Shown: positions 1-9,146, numbered from the stretch's first letter. The stretch is DNA of 36,980 nucleotides from an uncultured Pseudomonadota bacterium (GCA_903895005.1 CAITSH010000289.1:1-36980), one strand, 5' to 3'. A program made the numbers and translations. Notes: generated from the letters alone by a model not told the origin.

Positions 1-1033
1 CGCAGTAGTCGCGGTCGCGCGGTGTCGGCAGCGTCGAGATCGGCACCGGGTTTTGCGGCGACCGCATGTCCAGGACGAAGGTGTGGAACAGGCCCTTGGC
101 GCATTTTTGCGCGTTGGCTTCGTCGGCGACGACCGCGAGGTTGCGGCCCGGCAGTCCGAGCGGAGTATGCGTGCCGCCCGGGAAGGGCGGCGACCAGTTG
201 ATGCGTGAAATGAATTTTGGATTGGCCGGGTCGCTGAGGTCGTGCACCGTCAGGCCGCCGTCGCGCCACGCGCCCAGGCCCAGCGTGCCCATGGGCAGCA
301 GGTGGTGCAGCGCATAGCGCTTGCCTTTGGGGTTTTGCGGTGTCTCGCCGGCGGCGCGGTTCATGCCCGGCAATGCCCATTTGGCGACGATTTCAGGTTT
401 GGTGATTTCCTTGAGGTCGACCACCAGCAGGATGGTGTCGGTATAGCCGTCCACATGCGAGGCGACATAGGCATAGCGGCCGCCCTGCCAGGAAATGCGG
501 TTGACGCCGATGCCGGGGATTTCGAGGAAGGCGATTTCGCGCATCTGGCCCGGCTTGGAGATGTCGTGTATCGACACGCCGGAGCGGAACTTGGTGCGCT
601 TGGTCAGCGTATCGACCGGGTTGTTCTCAAAGTAACCGCGCATGCCGTCATAGGATTGCATCGCCACGATGTTGGCGCCGTTGGCGAGCAGCAGGTAGTC
701 GCCGGAGGTCTGCAACTGGTGGGTGCGGGTGCCGGCGCCGGCGGTGAAAAACTGCACCGGTTTTAGTTTGCGCGGGTCGCTGGCATCGAGCACGGTGAGG
801 CCGTCGCTGAACATGTGGCCGACGTAGACGTGCTTGCGGTTGACCATGACCTGCACGCCGTCGGGTCGTCCGCCCTGGTCGCTGTAGGAAAGGTGCTTGA
901 TGCGCCGGCCTATGCCCTCGAGCGGGACCGGTTTGTTTGAGTTTGCCGCGGCTGTGGCGCTCAGCGGAATACCGCCGAGTGCGGCGGCTCCAAGCAGGCC
1001 CTTCAGATGCTTGCGCCTGGTGAAATCGGTCAT
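1..1033 (-). CDS. LVIVD-repeat family exported protein (C-terminus beyond window)
   Basis: The leftward frame opens at ATG 1033 behind a good ribosome site (AGGGGAG, about 6 nt upstream) and runs off the left edge, giving 344 residues without a stop. The N-terminus has twin Arg and a hydrophobic stretch (RRKHLKG, then LLGAAALGG), a Tat-like signal, so the protein is probably periplasmic. The rest has short beta-propeller-like units of the type VYVGH..DGLTVLDASDP and YAYVASHVDGYTDTILLVVDL, which resemble LVIVD repeats. I know no specific reaction for this family; a propeller binding or scaffolding role is inference. It is the last visible member of the ligBA-TauE-Bug unit, about 125 nt behind the Bug gene, so a link to aromatic-acid uptake or breakdown is likely but unproven. 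Confidence 0.7.
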   Translation of the reverse strand, partial: MTDFTRRKHLKGLLGAAALGGIPLSATAAANSNKPVPLEGIGRRIKHLSYSDQGGRPDGVQVMVNRKHVYVGHMFSDGLTVLDASDPRKLKPVQFFTAGAGTRTHQLQTSGDYLLLANGANIVAMQSYDGMRGYFENNPVDTLTKRTKFRSGVSIHDISKPGQMREIAFLEIPGIGVNRISWQGGRYAYVASHVDGYTDTILLVVDLKEITKPEIVAKWALPGMNRAAGETPQNPKGKRYALHHLLPMGTLGLGAWRDGGLTVHDLSDPANPKFISRINWSPPFPGGTHTPLGLPGRNLAVVADEANAQKCAKGLFHTFVLDMRSPQNPVPISTLPTPRDRDYC

Positions 1034-1131
1034 GTCAATCTCCCCTGTTTGAATGCGTTGTTCGGACGATAGGCCGTTCCGGATACATTGCTTGAAACGG
1101 TGCCTTACGCCCTGTTTCCTGCGTTCAAAGC

Positions 1132-1150
1132 CCCGGGTCTGTTGCCCGGG
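1132..1150. other. Intercistronic GC hairpin
   Basis: CCCGGG at 1132-1137 and 1145-1150 can pair across a 7-nt loop in the gap between the Bug receptor stop and the LVIVD gene. There is no T-run on either side, so it is not a classical terminator. It may stabilise the mRNA end of the receptor or lower expression of the last gene. Confidence 0.35.
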
Positions 1151-1159
1151 TGCCCCTGA

Positions 1160-2146
<987 letters not shown>

Positions 2147-2280
2147 GTAGAGGCTCCTCCAAGGGTGGGCATGCGCGCCATCCCGACGCGACGGGAGGCT
2201 GCTTGTTTCTTTTTCCGTTGAAAGCATACCCTGCTTCGTTGGCCTTGACTACGCACGCCGGGGGCGGCAGCCCGCTTTTT

Positions 2281-3003
2281 CTAGTGCAGCGCCGATACCA
2301 GCATGGTCGCGCCGGCGACGAGCATCATCGCATCCATGACCAGCCGGAAGTGCGCGGCGTCCATGCGCAGCACGATGCGCTTTGAAAGCCACGAACCGGC
2401 CATCACCGAGGAGCCGACGATCAGGCCCTTGAGCGCGGTGTCCCAGGGCAGGGCGCCGAAGTTCTGGAATACCAGTGATTTGGTGACGTACATGCCGAGT
2501 GAGCTCATCGCCTCGGTGGCCAGGAAGCCGCCCTTCACCAGTCCGTAGGCGATGAAGAACGGCGTGTTGACCGGGCCCGTCGAGGCGACGATGCCGGTGA
2601 GAAAGCCGATGACCGCGCCCACCGGTGCAAACTGCCAGAGCTTCATCTTGAAGCCCACCGCCTGCAGCCATCGGCGGCCCGGGATCATCAGGATGAAAAA
2701 CGCCCCCATGGCGATTTCAACCGCGCGCGTGGACAGGTTGAGCAGCGCGGTCGCGCCCAGGCCGGCAAACGGGATGGCGGCGCAGCTGTAGACGGCACAC
2801 ACCTTCCAGTCCACCTCGCGCCACCACACGCCCACGCGCGACAGGTTGGCGAGGATGGCGGTGATCGCCATGACCGGCACCGCTTCGCGCGGACCAAACA
2901 CGATCACCAGGGCCGGCAGCAGGATGATGGAAGTGCCAAAGCCGACGACGCCGCCGATGGTGCCGGCGGCAAGACCCAGCGCGAGGACGATGGCCCAATC
3001 CAT
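2281..3003 (-). CDS. TauE/SafE-family membrane permease
   Basis: A 240-residue integral membrane protein with about seven or eight hydrophobic segments. It opens with the family hallmark GLAAGTIGGVVGFGTSIILLP and has a matching second-half motif around GFLTGIVASTGPVNTPFF. TauE/SafE proteins are thought to export or import small organic or sulfur anions. ATG 3003 follows a GGGGG-containing purine stretch. The start is only 28 nt past the ligA stop, so it is co-transcribed with ligBA and followed by the Bug receptor. Transport of an aromatic acid or a product of ring cleavage is inference from this position. Confidence 0.88.
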   Translation of the reverse strand: MDWAIVLALGLAAGTIGGVVGFGTSIILLPALVIVFGPREAVPVMAITAILANLSRVGVWWREVDWKVCAVYSCAAIPFAGLGATALLNLSTRAVEIAMGAFFILMIPGRRWLQAVGFKMKLWQFAPVGAVIGFLTGIVASTGPVNTPFFIAYGLVKGGFLATEAMSSLGMYVTKSLVFQNFGALPWDTALKGLIVGSSVMAGSWLSKRIVLRMDAAHFRLVMDAMMLVAGATMLVSALH

Positions 3004-3031
3004 GGCGTGCCCCCGTGACCCTGGCGCGGCC

Positions 3032-3391
3032 TCAGCGCGCGCCGGGGACGTTGCGTGTTTTCAGGAAAGTTTCCAGGGTTTCGCCGCGAAATGCGGCGAC
3101 CATCATCGGGTTGGACACGTCGGTGACCTTGCCGAGTTTTTCCAGGCAAAAAAAACTTGCGCCATGGTGCAGCATGGCGCGCCAGTCAAGGCGCCGCAGC
3201 ATGTCACGCTCTTCCGAACTGAGACCGGCCTGCTCGTAGGCGGCCTCGGGGTCACGCTTGAACAATTCGCGCCTGGCCGGCACGATCATGCCGTGCAAAA
3301 AACGGTTCAGGCGCAGGCCCTTGGCGCTGGTCGCAAGGTCGAACACATGGGTGCCGGTCAGGTTTTCGACGCCTTCGAGTTGCGGGTTCAT
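3032..3391 (-). CDS. ligA: Extradiol dioxygenase alpha subunit (LigA-like)
   Basis: A 119-residue protein of the LigA family, the small subunit of class III extradiol dioxygenases of the protocatechuate 4,5-dioxygenase type. The subunit covers the active site of the beta subunit and has no metal of its own. Recognisable stretches are LNRFLHGMIVPARRELFKRDPEAAYEQAGLSS (paraphrased over residues 26-59) and DWRAMLHHGASFFCLEKLGK. Its ATG overlaps the ligB stop (ATGA, 3388-3391), which indicates translational coupling and a 1:1 complex. The usual gene order in the sphingomonad operon is ligA-ligB; here the beta gene comes first. Gallate or another catechol acid remains possible as substrate. Confidence 0.88.
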   Translation of the reverse strand: MNPQLEGVENLTGTHVFDLATSAKGLRLNRFLHGMIVPARRELFKRDPEAAYEQAGLSSEERDMLRRLDWRAMLHHGASFFCLEKLGKVTDVSNPMMVAAFRGETLETFLKTRNVPGAR

Positions 3392-4248
3392 GCGGCCTTC
3401 CTGTTTTGTTCGGCTTGTTCCTCGAACACCGCCACCGCCATCGCCGTGGTCATGGGCAGGTAATAGTTTTGGGTGATTTTTTTCACCTTGGGCGACAGTG
3501 CCCCCCGCATCGCCAGCCACATGATGATCTCGGCGCCTTCGGTGCCCCCCAGGCGTATGAAATCGGCGTGCTTCATCTTGAGCAGCGACTCGACGTCGTT
3601 GTCGATCATGTCGAGGAACTTCATGTCCCATTCGGTGTTGTTGAAGCCGCCGCGCTCGCCGTTCATCTGGTGCGACAGCCCGCCGGTGCCGACGATCACC
3701 ACCTTGATGTCCTCGGGCCAGGACAGGATCGCGCGGCGCACCGCCTGACCGAGCTTGTAGCAGCGCAGCGGCGTCGGGATCGGGTGTTGCAGCACGTTCA
3801 TTTCGATGGGCACGATGCGGCCGGGCCAGTCGGGCGAGCTTTGCCACATCATGGTCAGCGGCGAGTGCACGCCGTGGTCTATGGGCAGGCCCTGGAAAAT
3901 CGAAATGTCGAACTCGTCGGTCACAAGGGCGTCGGCGATGTGGCGCGACAGCGCGGCGTGGCCCTTGAGGCTGGGAATTTTGCGCGGCCCGAAGCCCTCG
4001 TCGGCGATCGGGTATTCGTCGCTGACACCGAGGGCGAAGGTCGGGTAGTGGTCGAAAAAGAAAGTCGAGGCGTGGTCGTTGTAGAAAAACACCAGCACAT
4101 CGGGGTTCTTCTCGGTCATCCATCTGGCCACCGGCTCATAGCCCTTGAACAGGGGCGTCCAGTCGGGATTGTCGTGCAGCTTGCGGTCGAATGCCCCGGC
4201 GATGGTCGGAACGTGGGAGGTGCCTATGCCGCCAATGATGCGTGCCAT
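3388..4248 (-). CDS. ligB: Extradiol dioxygenase beta subunit (LigB-like)
   Basis: The catalytic subunit of a class III (LigB-fold) extradiol dioxygenase, 286 residues. It would use Fe(II) and O2 to open a catechol-type ring; protocatechuate 4,5-cleavage to 4-carboxy-2-hydroxymuconate semialdehyde is the best-known reaction. The active site is intact. His12 (GTSHVP) and His59 (YNDHAS) are the expected iron ligands, Glu240 (EGAEIIMW) the third, and His193 (GTGGLSHQ) the catalytic base. It heads the leftward unit ligB-ligA-TauE-Bug-LVIVD. No hydratase, dehydrogenase or aldolase of the lower pathway is in the window. Protocatechuate versus gallate or a substituted catechol cannot be decided from sequence alone. 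Confidence 0.9.
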   Translation of the reverse strand: MARIIGGIGTSHVPTIAGAFDRKLHDNPDWTPLFKGYEPVARWMTEKNPDVLVFFYNDHASTFFFDHYPTFALGVSDEYPIADEGFGPRKIPSLKGHAALSRHIADALVTDEFDISIFQGLPIDHGVHSPLTMMWQSSPDWPGRIVPIEMNVLQHPIPTPLRCYKLGQAVRRAILSWPEDIKVVIVGTGGLSHQMNGERGGFNNTEWDMKFLDMIDNDVESLLKMKHADFIRLGGTEGAEIIMWLAMRGALSPKVKKITQNYYLPMTTAMAVAVFEEQAEQNRKAA

Positions 4249-4354
4249 GTTGTGTCCAGGATGAATGCGGAGGAGTGAGTGTGATTATACTTGCCGTCGC
4301 CGCAAAAGCTTGACCGGCCCGCAATCACAACGCATACAACGCAACGGACTGCAA
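4249..4354. promoter_or_regulatory. Divergent promoter region ligB / enolase-superfamily gene
   Basis: This 106-nt gap separates the leftward dioxygenase unit from a rightward gene. On the plus strand TGATTATAC (4282-4290) resembles an extended -10 box, with no convincing -35. No regulator gene is adjacent, so control must come from elsewhere. Confidence 0.35.
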
Positions 4355-5449
4355 ATGAAAATCACCCGCTTCGAATCGCATATCGTGCGCCTGCCCGCCG
4401 ATGAACCGCTCGCCGACGGACCCGCGGTGCCGGGCGCCACGCGTAATTTTGTCGCGCTCACTGTTTTTACCGACGCCGGCATCGAGGGCGTCGGGCTGAC
4501 CGGCTTTGGCGGCGCGCTTACCGGCGCACTCAAGGTGGCGGTGGATGCGCTCGCCGCGCTTGCTGTGGGCATGGACCCGCTGCACATCGAGGCGGTGGCT
4601 GAAAAGCTGCGTGCAGCGGCGGTTTCGTCGGGCCCCGGCGGAATATTCACGCTCGCCTCGGCGGCCATCGACATCGCGCTGTGGGACATCAAGGGCAAGG
4701 CGATGAACCTGCCGGTGGCCACGTTGATAGGCGGCAGGCGCGCGCGCGTTCCCACCTATGCAAGCGGTGCATTGATGCGCGAGTTTCCCCTCGATCACCT
4801 GCTCAAGGCCGGATCGCGGCTGGTGGAAAAAGGCTTTACGCAAATGAAGACGCAGTTGGCGCTGCCAGGGCACACCACGCCGAAAATCGAAGTCGAGCGC
4901 ATACGCCTGCTGCGCGAATGCATCGGCCCGGATGTCGACCTGATGTGCGACATCAACCAGCGCTGGGATGTCAGCCAGGCCATCGCCATCGGCAGCCGCA
5001 TCGAGGAATACCACTTGTACTGGCTCGAGGACGTGTTGGCGCACGACGACTACGACGGCCTTGCGCGCGTGGCGGCGGCGCTTGCGACCCCGCTCGCCGG
5101 CGGCGAATACGTCTATGGCATCCAGCCGTTCCGCCACATGCTCGAAGCGCGTTCGGTTGATATCGTGATGATCGACGTGCTGCGCGCCGGGGGCATCACA
5201 CCCTGGCTGAAAATCGCCGCCATGGCCGAGGCCTTCAACCTCAAGGTGGTGAGCCACCTGGTGCCCGAGATCCACGTCCATCTCATCGCCGGTATCGCCA
5301 ACGGACTCACGGTGGAATACATGCCCTGGTCAGGCCGGCTGTTTGAGTCGGTGCCCGAGCCGGTGAAGGGCGAACTGGTGGTGCCGCAACTGCCGGGGCT
5401 GGGTTTGAAGTTTGACCAGGCGGTGATCAAGAAATACGGGGAAGGCTGA
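4355..5449 (+). CDS. Mandelate racemase/muconate lactonizing enzyme-family protein
   Basis: A 364-residue member of the enolase superfamily, which abstracts a proton alpha to a carboxylate with Mg2+. Translation should begin at ATG 4355 (MKITRFESHIVRLP), the usual N-terminus of the family; a frame extending back to 4265 has no family similarity. The metal ligands are all present: Asp199 (CDINQRW), Glu225 (YWLEDV) and Glu251 (LAGGEY). A His301/Asp274 dyad (SHLVPE, IDVLRAGG) supplies one general base, as in mandelate racemase. On the other face the expected K-x-K is K165-T-Q167, so the second lysine is glutamine. Dehydration or epimerisation of an acid sugar or hydroxy acid is possible; the substrate is unknown. 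It is divergent from the LigAB unit. Confidence 0.88.
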   Translation: MKITRFESHIVRLPADEPLADGPAVPGATRNFVALTVFTDAGIEGVGLTGFGGALTGALKVAVDALAALAVGMDPLHIEAVAEKLRAAAVSSGPGGIFTLASAAIDIALWDIKGKAMNLPVATLIGGRRARVPTYASGALMREFPLDHLLKAGSRLVEKGFTQMKTQLALPGHTTPKIEVERIRLLRECIGPDVDLMCDINQRWDVSQAIAIGSRIEEYHLYWLEDVLAHDDYDGLARVAAALATPLAGGEYVYGIQPFRHMLEARSVDIVMIDVLRAGGITPWLKIAAMAEAFNLKVVSHLVPEIHVHLIAGIANGLTVEYMPWSGRLFESVPEPVKGELVVPQLPGLGLKFDQAVIKKYGEG

Positions 5450-5461
5450 TCTGCGCGGTAC

Positions 5462-5485
5462 TCCCTCCCCCTTGACGGGGAGGGA
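5462..5485. repeat. CCCTCCCC/GGGGAGGG hairpin between convergent genes
   Basis: A perfect 9-bp inverted repeat (TCCCTCCCC at 5462-5470, GGGGAGGGA at 5477-5485) with a 6-nt loop lies in the 61-nt gap between two convergent stops. It lacks a T-run. The CCCTCCCC-CTTGAC-GGGGAGGG form resembles REP-like intergenic hairpins seen in many proteobacteria. It may protect both 3' ends. Confidence 0.5.
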
Positions 5486-5510
5486 ACCTACTAAATTTTG
5501 CTGTAGCTGC

Positions 5511-6482
5511 TTACTCCACCCGCATATTCCTTTCCTTGATCACGCGGGCCCACTTTTCGGATTCGCTTTTCAGGTGAACCCCGAATTCCTCCGGCGAACT
5601 GCCGATGATCTCCAGGCCGATCGCCTCGAAGCGCGACACCATGTCGGGTGCGCGCAGGATGGCGCGCAGTTTTTCGTTGATGAGGGTGACCACTTCGCGC
5701 GGGGTGCCCTTGGGTGCGACGATGCCGTGCCAGGTGGTGAACTCGTAGCCGGGCAGGGCGGCCTCCGAAACCGTCGGGATGTTGGGCAGTGATTTGGCGC
5801 GCTTCAGGCTTGTCACCGCGAGCACACGCACCCGGTTGTTGACGATGTAGGGGTTGGCTTCGGCGACGTTGGGAAAGTTGATGCCCGGTTCGTTGCTGAT
5901 GGTGGCGATCATCGCCGGCCCGCCGCCCTTGAACTGGATGGCGGTGATGTCGACCTTGCCCATCAGGTTGAATAATTCGCCTGCGATGTGCGGGTTGGTG
6001 CCCGAGCCCGCGGCGGCGTAATTGAGCTGACCCGGTTTGGCGCGTGCCATGGCGAGCAGTTCCTGCACGGTGTTGACCGGCACGGAAGGGTGCACGACCA
6101 CCAGGGACGGCGACGAGGAGACCAGGCCGACGGGGACGAAATCATTCAGTGCGTCGTAAGAAACGTTCTTGAACAGCGCCGCATTGGATACAAACGGGAT
6201 GGTCTGGAGCAGTAGCGTGTAACCGTCGGGCTTGGCACGGGCCGCGATCTCGCTGCCGATGTTCCCCGAGGCGCCGCTGCGGTTGTCGATGATGACCGAC
6301 TGGCCGAGGGCTTCGGACAGTTTGGGTGCGATCAGGCGCCCGACCACGTCCACGCTGCCCCCGGGCGGGAAGGCGACGATCATGCGTATCGGCTTGTCCG
6401 GATAGGTGGACTGCGACAGGGCGTTGGATGCGGGCGACAGCGCGGCGGCGAGCGCCAGGCCAAGGGCAAAGGCTTTTTTCAC
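5511..6482 (-). CDS. Bug-family tripartite tricarboxylate-type solute receptor
   Basis: The second Bug receptor, 323 residues. I place the start at GTG 6482: AGAGGAG precedes it by a few nt and the protein then begins with a textbook signal peptide (two Lys, then FALGLALAAALS, cleaved near NALSQ). The in-frame stretch to 6578 is not signal-like. Family marks are YPDKPIRMIVAFPPGGSVD, VIIDNRSGASGNIGSEIA and the C-terminal SSPEEFGVHLKSESEKW. It is divergent from the amidohydrolase at 6768 across a gap rich in operator-like repeats, so the two may share control and substrate. The ligand is unknown. Confidence 0.92.
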   Translation of the reverse strand: MKKAFALGLALAAALSPASNALSQSTYPDKPIRMIVAFPPGGSVDVVGRLIAPKLSEALGQSVIIDNRSGASGNIGSEIAARAKPDGYTLLLQTIPFVSNAALFKNVSYDALNDFVPVGLVSSSPSLVVVHPSVPVNTVQELLAMARAKPGQLNYAAAGSGTNPHIAGELFNLMGKVDITAIQFKGGGPAMIATISNEPGINFPNVAEANPYIVNNRVRVLAVTSLKRAKSLPNIPTVSEAALPGYEFTTWHGIVAPKGTPREVVTLINEKLRAILRAPDMVSRFEAIGLEIIGSSPEEFGVHLKSESEKWARVIKERNMRVE

Positions 6483-6767
6483 GGTTTCTCCTCTGGAGTG
6501 CGGATGACTGCATGCGCGGAATAGGTTTTGTTTGGCCGCGTTGCGCGCAACATAGCACGCTGTGGCTCGCTGTGGCACGGCGCAGGACGGCGCGCTTTCG
6601 CTGCACTGCAGCGTAGGTATTGTTTGAGCGACGCGTTGATTTGACGGACACTAGGACCTGCAAGCGGGGCCTGCAAGCGGGGCGTCCGCGAGGCGGGGCA
6701 TTTGGTGTGTTCACGCCCCGGACCGATCCGCATTGACTGACAACGACAAGACCGAGGAGGCATCACG
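6483..6767. promoter_or_regulatory. Divergent intergenic region with several dyads and direct repeats
   Basis: No gene fits in these 285 nt. They hold GTTGCGCGCAAC (6540-6551, perfect palindrome), CTGTGGC repeated at 10-nt spacing (6560-6579), GCTGCACTGCAGC (6600-6612, palindrome about one base) and two contiguous copies of CCTGCAAGCGGGG (6657-6669 and 6670-6682). This looks like a cluster of protein-binding sites between the Bug receptor and the amidohydrolase. I see no clear -10/-35 pair. Confidence 0.45.
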
Positions 6768-7874
6768 ATGTTCCGTTCCGACCCCACCAACCAGGGCGCC
6801 AGCCTGCAGGGCCGCGCCACCAGCCTCGCCTGCGGCTGCAATGTTTCGCTGTCGCGTCGCGGCTTTCTGGGCAGCGCCACGGCGCTTGGCGCCGGAGCAT
6901 TGCTGAGCAGTTGTGCCGGCGGCGGCCAGTCGCCGGCTGTGATGACAAAGAGCCGCATCGACACCCACCACCATTTTTTCCCGCCGACGCTGGTTGAGGC
7001 CTACAAGGCGCGCAACATCGCCGAACCGCCGATGCTCAACTGGACGCTCGCCAAGACCATGGACGACATGGACAAGGCCGGCGTCGCCACCGCCATCCTG
7101 TCGGTCACCACGCCCGGAGTGAGCCCGTTCGATGTGCCCACGGCGCGCAGGCTCGCGCGTGAAGCCAACGAGAACGCCGCCAAGCTGATGTCGGACCACA
7201 AGGGTCGCTTCGGCTCGTTTGCAATGCTGCCCATGAACGACACGGATTCGGCGCTCAAGGAAATTGAATACGCCCTGGATACGCTCAAGGCCGACGGCAT
7301 CGGCCTGTTGACGAGCTACGGCGACAAGTGGCTGGGACATCCCTCGTTTGCGCCGATTTTTGCCGAGCTCAACCGCCGCAAGGCCATCGTCTACACCCAC
7401 CCGACCGTGGCCAACTGCTGCCGCGGCCTGCTGCCGGATACACCGCCGACGGTGATCGAGTTTGGCACCGATACCACGCGCAGCATCGTCAATATCGTGT
7501 TCAGTGGAACGGCGATCAAGTTCCCGGACATCAAATGGATTTTCTCGCATGCCGGCGGCTCGCTGCCCTTCCTGACCGAGCGCCTGATCAAGATGCCGGT
7601 GATAGACAAGAAGCTGGCGGTGCATGTGCCCAACGGCGTGCTGCACGAACTCAAGCGCTTTTACTACGACACCGCCTGGGCGGCGCATCCGTATGCCTTG
7701 TCTTCGTTGCTGCAACTCGTGAATGTACAGCAGGTCTTGTTCGCTTCGGACTACCCCTACCGCACCAGCGAGGACAACGTGAAGGGCCTCGTCGACTTCG
7801 GTTTCAGCGCCGGCGACCTTGACACGATCTGGCGCGGTAACGCGCAAAAGCTGATTCCGCGGCTGCGCGCCTAG
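6768..7874 (+). CDS. Tat-exported amidohydrolase-2 family lipoprotein
   Basis: A 368-residue metal-dependent hydrolase of the amidohydrolase-2 (ACMSD/decarboxylase-like) TIM-barrel family. ATG 6768 follows GAGGAGG by 7 nt. The N-terminus carries a twin-arginine motif (SRRGFLG, residues 29-35) and directly after it a lipobox, LSSC with Cys49. That would give a folded, Tat-translocated lipoprotein outside the cytoplasm. The catalytic shell is intact: DTHHHFF (His67-69), His211 (YTHPT), His261 (FSHAGG) and Asp328 (FASDYPY). In the family these residues hold Zn or Mn and decarboxylate or hydrolyse aromatic or lactone substrates. It is divergent from a Bug receptor, which suggests periplasmic processing of a ligand; that link is inference. 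Confidence 0.88.
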   Translation: MFRSDPTNQGASLQGRATSLACGCNVSLSRRGFLGSATALGAGALLSSCAGGGQSPAVMTKSRIDTHHHFFPPTLVEAYKARNIAEPPMLNWTLAKTMDDMDKAGVATAILSVTTPGVSPFDVPTARRLAREANENAAKLMSDHKGRFGSFAMLPMNDTDSALKEIEYALDTLKADGIGLLTSYGDKWLGHPSFAPIFAELNRRKAIVYTHPTVANCCRGLLPDTPPTVIEFGTDTTRSIVNIVFSGTAIKFPDIKWIFSHAGGSLPFLTERLIKMPVIDKKLAVHVPNGVLHELKRFYYDTAWAAHPYALSSLLQLVNVQQVLFASDYPYRTSEDNVKGLVDFGFSAGDLDTIWRGNAQKLIPRLRA

Positions 7875-7892
7875 CGCGACCCGGAGAGCAGC

Positions 7893-7926
7893 AGGCTGGA
7901 AACCCGCGCCTGGCGCGGCTTTCCAG
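7893..7926 (+). repeat. Interspersed 3'-end palindrome, copy A
   Basis: CTGGAAA (7896-7902) pairs with TTTCCAG (7920-7926), and CCGCGC with GCGCGG inside, loop CTG. The same ggctggaaa...ctggcgcgg...ttt core recurs at 13961 and 21557 and, in part, at 26978. All are just after a stop codon and in the gene's direction. A 3'-stabilising or Rho-independent-like role is inference. Confidence 0.6.
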
Positions 7927-7957
7927 TCATCGTTCCTTCCTGCGCGTTGCTCCCGCG

Positions 7958-8923
7958 TTAGCGAAAGGGGGCCGCCCCGGTGCTTGCGCTGAGCAATTTT
8001 GGCGTTGTTGATGCGGCAGGAGCAAGCGTTGCCGCTTCGGACAAGGGTATCCGCTTCCCCGCGCGAATGCCGGTCATCAGCGTCTCTGAAGATTTGCGAA
8101 AGTCCGCCGACCAGGCGCCGTCATCCAGCGCGGGGGCGGCGACCAGCAGGCTCAATGACACATCGCGCAGGCGAAACCCCGCTGCTTCAAGCAGCACGAA
8201 GGCGATGACATCGGCTTCCTCGGCCTGCGTTTCACGCTTGCTGCCCGCGGCGATGCCCGAGCCCACCGTCGAAGCCGCGCTTTTGAGCAGACTGCTCCCG
8301 GGAATCAACAGGTTCATCATCACCGAGGTGGCCATGCTTGCGACGGAATTCTCTTCGTGGTGGCGGGCAATCACATGTCCCATCTCGCGGGCGATCACAA
8401 AGGCCAGCCAGTCATCGTAAGGTTGCAGCCTGCCCAGTGCGGCATTCAGGGCGATACGGCCGCTGGCGCTCGAGGTGCTGCCCTGTTGCCGCCCGGTGGT
8501 CACGTAGACGTCAAATCCGTTTGCGGCAAATCCGGGAATGCGGCTCGCTAGGTCCGGGAACTGACTGAGCGCCCCCTCTTGCAACTGCGTGCTGATGCGC
8601 TGCACCTGCAGCGAGAATGCCGCGGGGCTGTCATCTGGCATCTGCGCTCCGAAGCCTGCGACCGGCGGGCAGCTTGCAGCGGGGCAGGGTGCCCCGGGCG
8701 GTGCGTCGCGTGGTGTGTCCGCAGGCGTCACAGGTCGTGGGCCGTTCACCAGCATGAAGGCGATATCCGAATGCACCACCGCGAGCGAGCGGTCGAGCAG
8801 TCCGGGTTGTTTTGTTTCCTGGCCGGGCGCAGTGGCGCATCCTGACAGGACAAAGCCGCTGGCGGCGAGTGTTGCGATGGTGGCAGTGAGGGCGGTGCTG
8901 CGTTGGAGCCACATGGGATGCAT
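7958..8923 (-). CDS. M48-fold lipoprotein with degenerate zinc motif
   Basis: A protein of the M48 (BepA/LoiP-like) peptidase fold with a lipoprotein signal (GFVLSGC, Cys29). I use ATG 8923; GTG 8944 and ATG 8914 are alternatives, and no start has a good ribosome site. The zinc helix reads LAFVIAREMGHVIARHH (residues about 173-189), where the family has HExxH. The first His is Arg179, from a CGC codon that is one transition away from CAC. Glu180 and His183 remain, as does the downstream EEAD segment that carries the third ligand. So the fold is there but zinc binding should be impaired. It may be a pseudoprotease chaperone in the outer-membrane space, or a recently damaged enzyme. It is convergent with the amidohydrolase. 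Confidence 0.75.
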   Translation of the reverse strand: MHPMWLQRSTALTATIATLAASGFVLSGCATAPGQETKQPGLLDRSLAVVHSDIAFMLVNGPRPVTPADTPRDAPPGAPCPAASCPPVAGFGAQMPDDSPAAFSLQVQRISTQLQEGALSQFPDLASRIPGFAANGFDVYVTTGRQQGSTSSASGRIALNAALGRLQPYDDWLAFVIAREMGHVIARHHEENSVASMATSVMMNLLIPGSSLLKSAASTVGSGIAAGSKRETQAEEADVIAFVLLEAAGFRLRDVSLSLLVAAPALDDGAWSADFRKSSETLMTGIRAGKRIPLSEAATLAPAASTTPKLLSASTGAAPFR

Positions 8924-9049
8924 CCGGTAATCGAAAAGACGCACCGGCGCTCAAGGGCCTTGCGTTGTCGTGAAGACTTTCGGTGACAGGGGCATGGTAG
9001 CGGCGAGGGGCACGGACGGACCCGGCGAACATGCGGATAAAAGCCGCTT

Positions 9050-9077
9050 AACTCGGACCATCTAACTCTGACCATCG
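9050..9077. repeat. Short tandem repeat
   Basis: AACTCGGACCATCT (9050-9063) is followed at once by AACTCTGACCATCG (9064-9077), two mismatches in 14. It lies in the 223-nt gap between the M48-fold gene and the small gene at 9147. TGGTACAGT (9095-9103) nearby resembles an extended -10 box for the latter. A binding site is possible. Confidence 0.4.
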
Positions 9078-9146
9078 CCCGCGCATCCCCGGTCTGGTAC
9101 AGTCGGGCCATTCCGTTTCCGGTTCGCTACGCACGCGCCGCGCACG

